Assembly (NCBI GenBank): GCA_016195085.1
Contig: JACQAG010000026.1
Coordinates: 124,001 to 188,000 of the forward strand
Source: Pseudomonadota bacterium
GTDB lineage: Bacteria; Pseudomonadota; Alphaproteobacteria; SHVZ01
Direction: 5' to 3'
Length of the DNA stretch: 64,000 nt
Both the position numbers and the translations under genes were made by a program. The notes beneath the pieces were generated by a model that searched no databases, was not told the DNA's origin, and worked only from the letters and a program-made list of their open reading frames with translations. Below are positions 24,767 through 34,260 of this stretch, piece by piece (positions within the stretch are counted from its first letter, which is position 1; each line of letters starts with the position of its first letter).

Positions 24767-26443
24767 TCAGCTCGCGCCCCAGACCTGGGCCCAGTAGCTG
24801 GTGCCGTATTGATGGCCGGTCGGCACCACGCCGGTCAGCCATTTCGGGATGATGAAGGGATCGGCGCGGAAGTAGAGCGGCAGCACCGGCAGCTCCTCGG
24901 CATAGATCGTCTGGTACTCCGCCCACAGCTTGCCGCGCTTCTCGCGGTCGAGCTCGACCTCGAGCTTGTCGATGAGCTCATCCATCTTCGGGTTCTTGTA
25001 GCCCGGGTAGTTCTGCCCGGCCCAGCCATTCGCCTCGGTCGGGATATGGGAGGAATGGAACTGGGTGCGGGGCGAGTTTTCCGGTGAGGAAATCCAGGCA
25101 TACATCGCCATGCCGGTGTATTTGCGCATGCGCGTGGTCTCGCCGAAATAGACGCGCGCCGGCTCGTTCTTGATGAGGATCTCGACGCCGACCGCCTTCC
25201 ACTGGCTCTGCAGCACCTGCTCCACCAGCTCGCGGGTGCGATTGCCCGCTGTCGTCATCAGCTCGAAACGGAGCCGGTCGCCCGCGGCGCTGTGCCGAAA
25301 GCCCTCCTTCATCACATTGAAGCCCGCGGCATCGAGCAGCTCCGCCGCCTTCTTGGTGTCATAGGGATAGGCCTTGACCTGCTTGTCGTAGATCCAATCC
25401 AGAGGATGGATCGCCGTATCGGCGACCGGCTGCTTGCCCTCGAACAGCTGCTGGGTCAGCTTGCCGCGGTCGAGCGCGTACAGAAGCGCCTGGCGCACCC
25501 GCTTGTCCTTGAGCAGCGGGTTGTCGAGGTTGAGGTCGATGTGCTCGTAGAGCAGCCCCGGCTTGAAGTTGTAGCCGTACTGGCTGGCGAAGCGTTTCTG
25601 GAAGGTGATCGCCTGGTCGATGGTGACGCCGAGCTCGCCCGAGACGTAGTCGACCGAGCCCGACAACAGGTTCGCCTCCATCGCCGCCGTGTTCTCGATC
25701 AGCTTCAGCACGATCCGCTTGTATTGCGGCTTCTCGCCATACCAGGTCGGATTCGGTTCGAGCACGATGGTGGCGCCGATCTCGAAATTGGTGACGCGGT
25801 AAGGGCCGAAATAGAGCCCGGGATTGGTTGGGCTGGTGTCGAAGGCGGTCTTCTTCTTGTAATCCGCCGGAACGGCGAAGTTCGCCCGATCCAGGTGCTC
25901 GGGAATGAGCCGGAAATCGGTGTCGACGTTGTAGGAATATTTCAGCTTCTTCTTGTGGAAGGTGAAGGTCTTGGCGTCCTTGACATCGATCGAGGCGATG
26001 TTCTGGAACTGCTCGAGATTGGCGACGCCGGTATCGGGATGCTTGCCGACCTCCCAGGTGAAGACCACGTCCTTGGTAGTGACCGGCGTGCCGTCGCCCC
26101 AGGTCGCCTTGGGATTGAGCGTGTAGGTGATGGCGACCCCATCGGTGCCGTCGGCTTGCTTTTCGACCTTGGCAAGGCCGTTCTCGATCGTCGGTAGCTC
26201 GGTGCAGAGCATGCACACGAGCTTCCACTGATCGTCATAGGCCGACAGCGGCCGGCCGGCGAAGGCGAGGATGTAGGTCTTCGCCAGCATCGAGTCGATG
26301 TGCGGATTGAGTGTGGGCGGGAACTGGGTCATGCCGACTACCAGCTCGCCGGGTTTGGCCGGGGCGGTCTGCTGCGCTTGGGCGGCGGGGATGCCGAGGG
26401 CGAGCCCGGCCGCAATCAACAGAGAGAGGGCATGGTTGCGCAT
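24767..26443 (-). CDS. Peptide/nickel-type ABC substrate-binding protein (SBP_bac_5)
   Basis: 558 aa. Signal peptide MRNHALSLLIAAGLALGIPAAQAQ, then a mature protein with PTLNPHIDSML, LNPKATWGDGTPVTTKDVVF and a long ligand-binding domain. It heads the operon SBP - dppB - dppC on the minus strand, with the repeat block after its stop. A subgroup with CMLCTELPTIENG is seen, but the ligand cannot be told from sequence alone. Confidence 0.88.
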   Translation of the reverse strand: MRNHALSLLIAAGLALGIPAAQAQQTAPAKPGELVVGMTQFPPTLNPHIDSMLAKTYILAFAGRPLSAYDDQWKLVCMLCTELPTIENGLAKVEKQADGTDGVAITYTLNPKATWGDGTPVTTKDVVFTWEVGKHPDTGVANLEQFQNIASIDVKDAKTFTFHKKKLKYSYNVDTDFRLIPEHLDRANFAVPADYKKKTAFDTSPTNPGLYFGPYRVTNFEIGATIVLEPNPTWYGEKPQYKRIVLKLIENTAAMEANLLSGSVDYVSGELGVTIDQAITFQKRFASQYGYNFKPGLLYEHIDLNLDNPLLKDKRVRQALLYALDRGKLTQQLFEGKQPVADTAIHPLDWIYDKQVKAYPYDTKKAAELLDAAGFNVMKEGFRHSAAGDRLRFELMTTAGNRTRELVEQVLQSQWKAVGVEILIKNEPARVYFGETTRMRKYTGMAMYAWISSPENSPRTQFHSSHIPTEANGWAGQNYPGYKNPKMDELIDKLEVELDREKRGKLWAEYQTIYAEELPVLPLYFRADPFIIPKWLTGVVPTGHQYGTSYWAQVWGAS

Positions 26444-26518
26444 AGTCGGAGCCTCACTGTTCTGTTCATTGGTGAGGACTATAGCGCAACCGAAGAGCGA
26501 GGCGGAAGGCGAGGAGGC

Positions 26519-27178
26519 TCAAGCCTTCCGCGACTGCTTCTCCGCCCAGGCATCGGGGTCGGCGAGGAAGCTCCGGACCTGGCCGATCTTATCAGCGCTG
26601 TAGCCGCGGCTGGGTGCGACCTCCAGCACGTCGGCCCAGGTGGCAAGGCCGTGCAGGCTGACACCCCTGTCGTTCAGGCTCTCGATCGCCTTGGGAAAGG
26701 TCCCGTAGTGGAAGATCACGAAGAGATGCGCGCATTTGGCGCCGGCGGCATCGAGGGCGTCGAGGAAGACATGCTTCGAGCCGGCATCGGTCGCCAGGTC
26801 CTCGACCAGGAGCACCCGGGCGCCGTCGCCGAAGTCACCTTCGATCTGAGAATTCCGTCCGAAGCCTTTGGATTTCTTACGAACATAGAGCATGGACAGC
26901 CCCATGCGCTCGGCCATCCAGGCGGCAAAAGGAATGCCCGCGGTCTCGCCCCCGGCCACCGCATCGAAGGCCTCGTAGCCTGCCGCCTCGGTCACCAAAG
27001 CGACGGCCATGTCCATGAGCTTCGCCCGCGCCCGCGGAAAGGAGATGATCTTGCGGCAATCCACATAGACCGGCGACAGCCGCCCCGAGGTGAAGGTGAA
27101 GGGCTCGTCGGGACGGATATGGATGGCGCCGATGTCAAGAAGGATGCCGGCGGTGGTGCGGGCGGTGGCCGTGGTCAT
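26519..27178 (-). CDS. pyrE: Orotate phosphoribosyltransferase
   Basis: 219 aa; joins orotate and PRPP to make OMP in pyrimidine synthesis. The PRPP-binding loop is ARVLLVEDLATDAGSKHVF (the usual VEDxxTTG/A site), with the flexible loop LYVRKKSKGFGRNSQIEG and the TSGRLSPVYVDCRK opening. ATG 27178 is chosen at the conserved N-terminus; the upstream extension is poor. It seems to be a single-gene unit between an ABC operon and a GFA gene. Confidence 0.9.
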   Translation of the reverse strand: MTTATARTTAGILLDIGAIHIRPDEPFTFTSGRLSPVYVDCRKIISFPRARAKLMDMAVALVTEAAGYEAFDAVAGGETAGIPFAAWMAERMGLSMLYVRKKSKGFGRNSQIEGDFGDGARVLLVEDLATDAGSKHVFLDALDAAGAKCAHLFVIFHYGTFPKAIESLNDRGVSLHGLATWADVLEVAPSRGYSADKIGQVRSFLADPDAWAEKQSRKA

Positions 27179-27274
27179 GGGCGGTCTCGGAACTCCCCAA
27201 GGAAGGCTCCGCCTCCCCATGGGCGAAGCCGGGCGATGCTCTAGCAGGTTCCCCGGGCCCGGGGTAGGGCGGGG

Positions 27275-27694
27275 CTAGCCGAGGACCGGACTGTCCCGGC
27301 CCATTGCGTGGCGCGGAATCCCGCTGCCAAGCCCGAGCCAGCGATGCCGCGAGCGCTCCCAGACGGAGCGCGCCGGTTGCGGATAATCCGGGTCGGTGAA
27401 GGCGCCGATGGCCACACCGAACCCATCGGGATACATCTCTGCCTCCCAATACACCGTGCTGCCGCAGCCCGGGCAGAAATGATTGGTGACGGCACCGCCG
27501 GATTCAGCCCGGCGCCTGTAGGCGGTGCTGGCTCCGGCGACGCTGACCTGGTTCTTTTTGTAGTAGGCCCCAACGCCGAACGGCGACCCGGTGCGACGCT
27601 GGCACTCGGTGCAATGACAGGCGACGACGACCATGGGCTCGCCGGTAACCTCGGCCCTGAGACTGCCGCAGCCACAGCGCGCAATCCTGCTCAT
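27275..27694 (-). CDS. GFA-family (glutathione-dependent formaldehyde-activating-like) zinc protein
   Basis: 139 aa. The zinc-binding pattern of the CENP-V/GFA fold is visible: CGCGSLRAEV, CHCTECQRRTGSPFG, and HFCPGCGSTVYW. These are seven of the eight cysteines expected for two zinc sites. A GGGGGAGGA site precedes ATG 27694. Proteins of this family rarely have proven glutathione-formaldehyde activity, so the function is open. It is divergent from the MFS gene with about 130 bp between. Confidence 0.82.
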   Translation of the reverse strand: MSRIARCGCGSLRAEVTGEPMVVVACHCTECQRRTGSPFGVGAYYKKNQVSVAGASTAYRRRAESGGAVTNHFCPGCGSTVYWEAEMYPDGFGVAIGAFTDPDYPQPARSVWERSRHRWLGLGSGIPRHAMGRDSPVLG

Positions 27695-27823
27695 TATGTC
27701 CTCCCCCAGCGGTTGCGTGGGCTGAATGGTGCCGCGGCGTCGTGCCCGGCGCAATTGGCCGAGATTGCCGGCGCGGTTCTGCGATAGACTGCCCGGCGCT
27801 TCAACCAGCGGGGCTTCCTTTCC

Positions 27824-29086
27824 ATGGATGCCGCCTCCGTCGTAAGCCGCTCCGGCGGTGACAATCTTGGCCGGGATGTGCGTGTGGTCGCCGTCGTCAG
27901 CGCCGCACATTTCTTCAGCCATTTCTTCCAATTCATCGTGCCGTCCTTGTTCCTGGCGATCCAGGCGAGCTATGGCGTCAGCTTCGCCGAGCTCGGGTTG
28001 GTGATGACGATCTTCTACCTCTGCTCCGGCACCGGGCAGACCGCCGCCGGCTTCCTGGTTGACCGGATCGGGCCGCCGCTTGTGCTGGCTGCTGGTCTCG
28101 GGCTCCTGGTCGTGAGCGTGGCCGCGATGGCGCTGGTGCCGGAATTCTGGCTCATGTTCCCGATGGCGGCCCTGGCCGGCTTCGGCAATAGCGTCTTCCA
28201 TCCGGCCGACTATTCGATCATGAGCCAGCGGGTCACCTCTTCCCGGATCGGGCGCGCCTTCGCCATTCACGCGTTGTTCGGCACCCTCGGCTACGCCGCC
28301 GTGCCGGTCGTCATGGTCGCCCTCATCCAATTCATGTCTTGGCAGCGCGCCATGCTGGTGGGCGTGCTTGCCGGCGCCTTGGTCTGGCTCCTGGTCCTGA
28401 GTCAGGTCCGATTTCTCGCCGGGGCAGAGACGCGGCCGAAGGCGAAGGCCGCAGCCGCCGCGGATGCTTCGCCCTTTGCCGTGTTCCGCTCCGCTGCGGT
28501 GTTCGTTTGCTTCAGCTACTTCCTCTTAATGGCCGCACCGCAAGTCGGCATGACCAGCTTTCTCTCGGCCACGCTCAATCGCCTGTTCCAGACCCCGATC
28601 GAGGCAGTGGCGGCGGCGCTCACGCTCTATCTCGCCGGCAGCGGCTTCGGTACCCTCATGGGCGGGTTCCTCGCCGATTGGACCCGCCACCACGAGCGCG
28701 TGGTGATTCTCGGCGTTGCCTGCGGCACGGTGATCTTTTTCGCCGTCGGCATGATCGCTTTCGATGCTCCCGCGCTGGCGGTGGTCCTGGCGCTCGCCGG
28801 GCTCAGCACCGGAGCGACCAACGCCGCCCGCGACATGCTGGTGCGCTCGGTCGCCACCTCGACGACGACCGGCAAGGTCTTCGGCTTCGTCTATTCCGGC
28901 TATGACCTCGGTGCCGCCCTGGCGCCGCCTATTCTGGGGTTCCTGCTCGACCGCGGGCTCGACGCCTGGGTGATGCCGGCGGTCGCGTTCAGCACCATCC
29001 TCGCCATCCTCTCCGCGCTGGCGCTCGCCTGGCAATGCCAGTCTCCGGCGCCCGCCGCCGCACCAGCAGCTTCCATCCCGCGCTAA
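27824..29086 (+). CDS. MFS transporter (fosmidomycin-resistance-like)
   Basis: 420 aa with about twelve membrane segments. The loop 2-3 motif is GFLVDRIGPP, and the central loop with RPKAKAAAAADASP divides two halves of six helices. The opening SAAHFFSHFFQFIVPSLFLAI is typical of the Fsr-like group. Substrate unknown; export of a small toxic compound is the usual role. It stands alone, with a palindromic repeat after its stop. Confidence 0.82.
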   Translation: MDAASVVSRSGGDNLGRDVRVVAVVSAAHFFSHFFQFIVPSLFLAIQASYGVSFAELGLVMTIFYLCSGTGQTAAGFLVDRIGPPLVLAAGLGLLVVSVAAMALVPEFWLMFPMAALAGFGNSVFHPADYSIMSQRVTSSRIGRAFAIHALFGTLGYAAVPVVMVALIQFMSWQRAMLVGVLAGALVWLLVLSQVRFLAGAETRPKAKAAAAADASPFAVFRSAAVFVCFSYFLLMAAPQVGMTSFLSATLNRLFQTPIEAVAAALTLYLAGSGFGTLMGGFLADWTRHHERVVILGVACGTVIFFAVGMIAFDAPALAVVLALAGLSTGATNAARDMLVRSVATSTTTGKVFGFVYSGYDLGAALAPPILGFLLDRGLDAWVMPAVAFSTILAILSALALAWQCQSPAPAAAPAASIPR

Positions 29087-29103
29087 ACGTTTTGCAGTCG
29101 ATG

Positions 29104-29206
29104 GCCCCCACCCCAACCCTCCCCCAACAAGTTGGGGGAGGGAGTTGAAGGATCGCGTCTCGCTCCCTCCCTCGCGCGCAAGTGCGGGGGAGGGCCGGGG
29201 TGGGGC
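29104..29206. repeat. Palindromic repeat element, intergenic copy
   Basis: A 103-bp element bounded by GCCCCCACCCC and GGGGTGGGGC, with an inner hairpin CCCTCCCCC-AACAAGTT-GGGGGAGGG. The same family, 101 bp long, sits inside imuB at 50090-50190. It fills most of the gap between the MFS gene and the hydratase. Confidence 0.8.
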
Positions 29207-29279
29207 ATCGCGGTGCTTTGGCATGCGGGGCGGCGGCCTGCTAGGCTCGGCGTCCAATTCGCCGATAATGGAAACCCCC

Positions 29280-30059
29280 ATGTCCGACGTCGTGCTGGTC
29301 GCCAAGGATGGTCCGATCGCGACCGTGACCTTGAACCGCCCGGAGAAGCTGAACGCGCTCAACAAGCCGATGTGGGAAGAGCTCGGCCGGATCATGGGCG
29401 CGCTGTCTGAGGAGGACGGGCTCCGCTGCGTCGTCATCACCGGCGCCGGCGAGAAGGCCTTCGGTCCCGGCGCCGACATCGCCGAGTTCGAGGCCGAGCG
29501 GGCGAATGCCGCCCAGGCCCGCGCCTATGGCAAGCTCATGCACCGGACCATGGCGTCCGTCGCCGATTGCCGCCATCCGACCGTGGCCATGATCAAGGGC
29601 ATCTGCGTGGGCGGCGGGCTCGAGATCGCGCTCATGTGCGATCTGCGCATCTGCGGGGAGTCCTCGCGCTTCGGCGTGCCGATCAACCGGCTGGGCCTGG
29701 TCATGGCCTATCCCGAGATCGAGGCGCTGATCCAGCTCGTCGGCCGCTCGACCGCGCTCGAGATCCTGTTCGAGGCCCGCGTGTTCGGCGCCGCCGAAGC
29801 CCTGCAGAAGCGGTTGGTGAACCGCGTGGTCGCCGACGACAAGGTCGAAGAGGAGGGCTATGCCACCGCCAGGCGCATCGCCGAAGGGGCTCCCCTGGTC
29901 AATCGCTGGCACAAGAAATTCGCCAAGCGCCTGGCGCGCCCCGAGAGCCTCAGCGAGGCGGAATTCGCCGAGGGCTATGCCTGCTTCGACACCGAGGACT
30001 ACCAGACAGGCTTTCGTTCCTTCCTCGCCAAGACCAAACCCGCCTTCAAGGGGCGCTGA
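29280..30059 (+). CDS. Enoyl-CoA hydratase/isomerase family protein
   Basis: 259 aa crotonase. The oxyanion-hole regions GAGEKAFGPGADIAEF and KGICVGGGLEIALMCD are present. The Glu usual for hydratase appears in the GGGLEIAL segment, but the second catalytic Glu is not obvious in GVPINRLGLV. ATG 29280 (MSDVVLVAKDGP) fits the family start; ATG 29268 is also possible. It ends exactly where the CoA-transferase begins (stop followed directly by GTG), so the two form an operon for acyl-CoA metabolism, perhaps of a carnitine-like or branched acid. Confidence 0.82.
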   Translation: MSDVVLVAKDGPIATVTLNRPEKLNALNKPMWEELGRIMGALSEEDGLRCVVITGAGEKAFGPGADIAEFEAERANAAQARAYGKLMHRTMASVADCRHPTVAMIKGICVGGGLEIALMCDLRICGESSRFGVPINRLGLVMAYPEIEALIQLVGRSTALEILFEARVFGAAEALQKRLVNRVVADDKVEEEGYATARRIAEGAPLVNRWHKKFAKRLARPESLSEAEFAEGYACFDTEDYQTGFRSFLAKTKPAFKGR

Positions 30060-31499
30060 GTGGCCGCCAAGAAACCCCGGAAGAAACGCACGAAGGCGCC
30101 GAAGCCGGCCAGGAAGGCGAAAGCCGCAAAGCGCCCGGTTGCGGCGAAGCGACCGCTCAAAGCCAAGCCCAAGCCCAAATCAAAGCCGCGAGGCAAAGCG
30201 CCGGCCGCGAAGCCGGTGCCGAAGCCCAAGAGCACCCGCCAAGAGCCTGCGGCGGAGCCGAGCCGGGGCGGCGACGGGGCACTGGCGGGCCTACGCGTGG
30301 TGGAGCTGGCGCATATCATGGCGGGACCCACCTGCGGGCTGATGCTGGCCGATCTCGGCGCCGATGTGATCAAAGTCGAGCGGCTGCCCGCGGGCGACGA
30401 CACCAGGCGGCTGGTGCCGCCGAAGCAGGGACCGGAGCCGATCGCCGAAGCGGCCGCCTACCTCATGATGAACCGCAACAAGCGCGGCATCGCCGTCGAC
30501 CTGAAGCAGCCCACGGGCCGTGCCGTGCTGAAGCGGCTGATCAAGGGTGCCGATGTCTTCATCGAGAATTTTCGCAAAGGGGCGATGGAGCATTACGGCC
30601 TCGGCTATGAGGTGCTGCGCTGGGACAATCCCGGGCTCATCTATTGCGCCTTGTCCGGGTTCGGGCGCACTGGCCCCTATGCCGATCGCGGCGGCTTCGA
30701 TCTCATCGCCCAGGGCATGAGCGGCCTCATGAGCATCACCGGGGAGGGCCCGGGGCGGCCGCCGGTAAAGGTCGGCTCGCCGGTGACCGACATCACCGCC
30801 GGCATCCTGGCGGCCATGGGCATCCTTGCGGCCTTGCATCGACGCCGGGAGACCGGCCGCGGCCAGATCGTCGATACCTCGCTGTTCGAGGCCGGCATCG
30901 TTCTCACCTATTGGCAGTCGGCGATCGCATTCGCGACCGGTGCCGCACCGGGAGCGCTCGGATCGGCCCATCCCTTGAGCGCGCCTTACCAGGCCTTCGA
31001 AACCGAGGACGGCTGGATCAATGTCGGCGGCGCCAACCAGGCGAACTGGCTGAAGCTGGTGGACGCCATCGGCCAGCCCTCGCTCGCCAACGATCCCAGG
31101 TTCAAGGACAATGCCGCGCGCAAGGGCAACCTCGCCGCGCTCGTCCAAGAGCTCACTTTCATCCTCCGCCGGCGCAAGACCGAGGAATGGCTGTCGATCC
31201 TGGAGATGGCCGGGGTGCCGGCCGGTCCGGTGCTCGACGTCAAGCAGATGCAGGCCGATCCGCAAGCGCTCGCCCGCGGCATGGTGACCGATGCGCCCCA
31301 CAGCCGCCTCGGGCCAGTCAAGACCATCGGCCCGCCAGTCAAGCTGTCGGAGACGCCGGCCCGGATCCGCCGCGGTGCCCCGGTCATGGGCGAGCACACG
31401 GTGGAAATCCTGGGCGAGCTCGGCTACAGCCGGAAGGAGATCAAGGATCTCGCCGCCGTGGGCGCGGTGCTCATCGCCGAGCGCGCCTTACGGGTCTGA
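30060..31499 (+). CDS. Class III CoA-transferase (CaiB/BaiF) with histone-H1-like N-terminal extension
   Basis: 479 aa. Residues 1 to about 70 are almost only Lys, Ala, Pro and Arg (AAKKPRKKRTKAPKP and similar), like alphaproteobacterial histone-H1 tails. The enzyme proper starts at LAGLRVVELAHIMAGPTCG; usual length is about 400 aa. Catalytic Asp is in IVDTSLFEAG, and NKRGIAVDLKQPTGRAVL is a family block. It moves CoA between carboxylic acids. The GTG start follows the hydratase stop with no gap. The tail is in frame and uninterrupted; a start at an internal GTG would remove it. Confidence 0.85.
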   Translation: MAAKKPRKKRTKAPKPARKAKAAKRPVAAKRPLKAKPKPKSKPRGKAPAAKPVPKPKSTRQEPAAEPSRGGDGALAGLRVVELAHIMAGPTCGLMLADLGADVIKVERLPAGDDTRRLVPPKQGPEPIAEAAAYLMMNRNKRGIAVDLKQPTGRAVLKRLIKGADVFIENFRKGAMEHYGLGYEVLRWDNPGLIYCALSGFGRTGPYADRGGFDLIAQGMSGLMSITGEGPGRPPVKVGSPVTDITAGILAAMGILAALHRRRETGRGQIVDTSLFEAGIVLTYWQSAIAFATGAAPGALGSAHPLSAPYQAFETEDGWINVGGANQANWLKLVDAIGQPSLANDPRFKDNAARKGNLAALVQELTFILRRRKTEEWLSILEMAGVPAGPVLDVKQMQADPQALARGMVTDAPHSRLGPVKTIGPPVKLSETPARIRRGAPVMGEHTVEILGELGYSRKEIKDLAAVGAVLIAERALRV

Positions 31500-32294
31500 T
31501 CGGGTCCAGAAGGCGGGTGTGCAGAGAACGCTGAGGCCCGCCCGCAGCATATTGCGGTGGCTCGACGACAGATAGGCAGCGCGAGACCAGATGATATCCG
31601 CGCCGGCTTCGGCGGCGAGATTGAAGCAGTTTTGCAGCAAGGCCGTCTGCACGCCCTGTCGACGCGAGGCCGGACGCGTGGCGGTAAGGGCGATATAGGC
31701 GATGCCATCGGCGACATGGAGCACCGCCGTGCCCGCCGGCCCGCCAGCGAGCCGCGCCAGCAACATGGTCCAGCCCGGCAAGCCCAACCATCCCTGCATA
31801 TTGCGCTTGGCGCCATCGCGATCCTGCGTCGGCATCGACCACGCTTCGAGATGGGCGTCGAGGAACGTCTCCATGCCGGTCTCGGAGTCGATCGTCTCGA
31901 TCGGAACGCTGGGCGAGGCTCGTCGTGGTGCCGCCCAGCTCACGCTATCGAAGCGGGATTGCATGAACCCGGCCTGACCGAATGCTTGGGCCAACGCCGG
32001 ACCATGCCGATCCGGCATGACGTCGAAGCAACCGCGCACGCCCCGCTCGCGGAACCAGGCGGCAGCACCCGCAACCTTGTCCGCATCGGCCTCGCCGAAG
32101 CCGACGGCCCGATTGAGCCAAGGCGAGGGGACGCCGCGAACGGCGAAGGCGTGCGTGCCGCCCTCGCTCCGCGTCTCGGCGCCATAGGGATTGCCCGGCC
32201 AGCGGCCGATGACGGCAACGCGGGCGCTGGTGTAGGCGGTATCGGAGGCGATGATGCGATCGATCAACCCGTCCGGAGGAACGGTCGGGGTCAC
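31488..32294 (-). CDS. GNAT-family N-acetyltransferase
   Basis: 268 aa, two GNAT-like halves. The C-terminal half has the acetyl-CoA loop TRPASRRQGVQTALLQ (R/Q-x-x-G-x-A pattern). The N-terminal half (TSARVAVIGRWPGNPYGAE) is a degenerate copy. The GTG at 32294 overlaps the TGA of the ABC ATPase gene (GTGA), so it is coupled to the peptide-transport operon and probably modifies an imported amino compound. The 3' end overlaps the convergent CoA-transferase by 12 bp. Confidence 0.72.
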   Translation of the reverse strand: MTPTVPPDGLIDRIIASDTAYTSARVAVIGRWPGNPYGAETRSEGGTHAFAVRGVPSPWLNRAVGFGEADADKVAGAAAWFRERGVRGCFDVMPDRHGPALAQAFGQAGFMQSRFDSVSWAAPRRASPSVPIETIDSETGMETFLDAHLEAWSMPTQDRDGAKRNMQGWLGLPGWTMLLARLAGGPAGTAVLHVADGIAYIALTATRPASRRQGVQTALLQNCFNLAAEAGADIIWSRAAYLSSSHRNMLRAGLSVLCTPAFWTRSDP

Positions 32295-33268
32295 GGCGCA
32301 AAATGGCAGGCGACGCGGTGATCGGCGCCGATCGGGCGCAAGGAAGGCGGGTCGCTCGCGCAAACCTCGCGTGCGATCGGGCAGCGCGTGCGGAACGGGC
32401 AGCCCGAGGGGGGATCCGCCGGGCTCGGCAGATCGCCCTGAAGCACGATCGGCTGGCGGGCGCGTTGCGCCTCGGGGTCGGGCACCGGGATCGCGCTCAA
32501 CAGCGCCTTGGTATAGGGGTGCGCCGGCGTGGCGAAGAGTGTTTCGACCGGCGCCTCCTCGACGATATGGCCCAAATACATGACGGCGACGCGGTCGCTC
32601 ACATGGCGCACGACTGAGAGATCGTGGGAGATGAAGAGATAGGCAACCCCGAGTTCCCGTTTGAGCTCCATCAGCAGGTTCAGGATCTGCGAGCGCACCG
32701 AGACATCGAGCGCGGAGACCGGCTCGTCGCAGATGATGAGCCGCGGCTTGAGGGCGAGCGCGCGGGCAATCCCGATGCGCTGGCGTTGGCCGCCGGAGAA
32801 CTCGTGGGGATAGCGCTTGGCATGTTCGGGCCGGAGCCCTACCAGCGACAACAGTTCGGCAACGCGCCCTCCGAGCGCGGCACCGCTCAGCATCTTGCGC
32901 ACCAGCAAGGGCTCGCCGACGCTCTCGCCCACCGTCATTTTCGGGTCGAGCGAGGAATAGGGATCCTGGAAGACGATCTGCATCTCGCCCTGGGCCTGAC
33001 GCAGAGCTTCGCCTTCCAGCAGGGTCAGATCCTGGCCGCGGAAGAGAACGCGTCCTCCCGTCGGCTGCAGCATGCGCAGCACGGCATAGCCCGTGGTCGA
33101 TTTGCCGCAGCCGCTCTCGCCGACAAGGGCGAAGGTCTCGCCGGGTTGGATCTCGAAACTGATGCCGTCGACGGCTCGCACCATGCCGACGGGCCGTCGC
33201 AACAGCCCGCTCAGGATCGGAAAATGCACGCGGAGCTGGCTCACTTCCAAGAGCGGCGCCCCGGTCAT
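32291..33268 (-). CDS. DppF/OppF-type ABC ATP-binding protein
   Basis: 325 aa. Walker [10 protein letters not shown], signature EFSGGQRQRIGIARAL, Walker B LIICDEPVSALD, and the C-terminal cysteine-containing domain (GCPFRTRCPIAREVCAS). ATG 33268 overlaps the TGA of the DppD-type gene. Together they are the ATPase pair for the permeases at 36667-38471. Confidence 0.9.
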   Translation of the reverse strand: MTGAPLLEVSQLRVHFPILSGLLRRPVGMVRAVDGISFEIQPGETFALVGESGCGKSTTGYAVLRMLQPTGGRVLFRGQDLTLLEGEALRQAQGEMQIVFQDPYSSLDPKMTVGESVGEPLLVRKMLSGAALGGRVAELLSLVGLRPEHAKRYPHEFSGGQRQRIGIARALALKPRLIICDEPVSALDVSVRSQILNLLMELKRELGVAYLFISHDLSVVRHVSDRVAVMYLGHIVEEAPVETLFATPAHPYTKALLSAIPVPDPEAQRARQPIVLQGDLPSPADPPSGCPFRTRCPIAREVCASDPPSLRPIGADHRVACHFAP

Positions 33269-34260
33269 CAGACGCTCACGCGGTCGAGGTCGCCGACCCG
33301 CTCGGAGTGCCAGCAGGCGGCGCGATGCTGGCTCGCGCCGCTGGCCGCCAAGGGCGGAACCGCGCGGCGGCACTCGGCATCGGCCAGCGGGCAGCGCGGG
33401 TGAAAGCGGCATCCGGGCGGCCATGACCTGAGATCGGGCACCGTTCCCTCGATGGTGCTGAGCTTGCCGCGGCGCTCGCCGTCGAGGGCCGGCAGGCTCT
33501 TCAAGAGGAGCTTGGTATAGGGGTGGCGCTGCTCGCGAAAGAGCGTGAACACGTCGCCTTCCTCGACGATGCGCCCGGCATACATGACGGCAATGCGGTC
33601 CGCCATGTCGGCGACCACGCCCATATCATGGGTGATCAGCAGCATGGCGGTGCCGGTCTCGCGCCTGAGCTGCTTCATCAGGGCTAGGATCTGCGCCTGG
33701 ATGGTCACATCGAGCGCCGTCGTCGGCTCATCGGCGATCAAGAGCCGCGGCCGGCAGATGAGCGCGATCGCGATCATGACCCGCTGGCACATGCCGCCGG
33801 AGAGCTCGAAGGGATATTGCTGAAGCCGGCGTTCAGCATCGGCGATGCCGACCTCTGCCAGCATGGCGAGCACGGCGGCAGTGGCCTCGCCGCGGGAGAC
33901 CCGGCGATGGGCAAAGAGCGCCTCGACGATCTGCGCCCCCACCGTCATCAGCGGATTGAGCGAGGCGACCGGCTCCTGGAAGATCATGGAGAGCGCGCTG
34001 CCGCGCAGACTCGCCATCGCCTCCTCATCGCAGCGCCCGAGGTCCTGCCCGGCGAGCTTGACCGTGCCGGCGACCTGGCGGGCCGCCGGCGGCAGGAGAC
34101 GCATCAGCGCCCGCGCGGTCAGGCTTTTGCCGCAGCCGCTCTCGCCCACCAGCGCCATAGTCTCCCCGGCGGCGATGGCGAAGCTGAGCCCGTCGACCAC
34201 CGGTGCCTCGCCGATGGTGACCTTGAGGTTCTCGACCTCAAGGAGCGGAGCGGCGCTCAT
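33268..34260 (-). CDS. DppD/OppD-type ABC ATP-binding protein
   Basis: 330 aa. Walker [10 protein letters not shown], signature [16 protein letters not shown], Walker [13 protein letters not shown], and C-terminal domain with [18 protein letters not shown] 34260 overlaps the stop of the gamma-glutamyltransferase gene by four bases. Confidence 0.9.
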   Translation of the reverse strand: MSAAPLLEVENLKVTIGEAPVVDGLSFAIAAGETMALVGESGCGKSLTARALMRLLPPAARQVAGTVKLAGQDLGRCDEEAMASLRGSALSMIFQEPVASLNPLMTVGAQIVEALFAHRRVSRGEATAAVLAMLAEVGIADAERRLQQYPFELSGGMCQRVMIAIALICRPRLLIADEPTTALDVTIQAQILALMKQLRRETGTAMLLITHDMGVVADMADRIAVMYAGRIVEEGDVFTLFREQRHPYTKLLLKSLPALDGERRGKLSTIEGTVPDLRSWPPGCRFHPRCPLADAECRRAVPPLAASGASQHRAACWHSERVGDLDRVSV

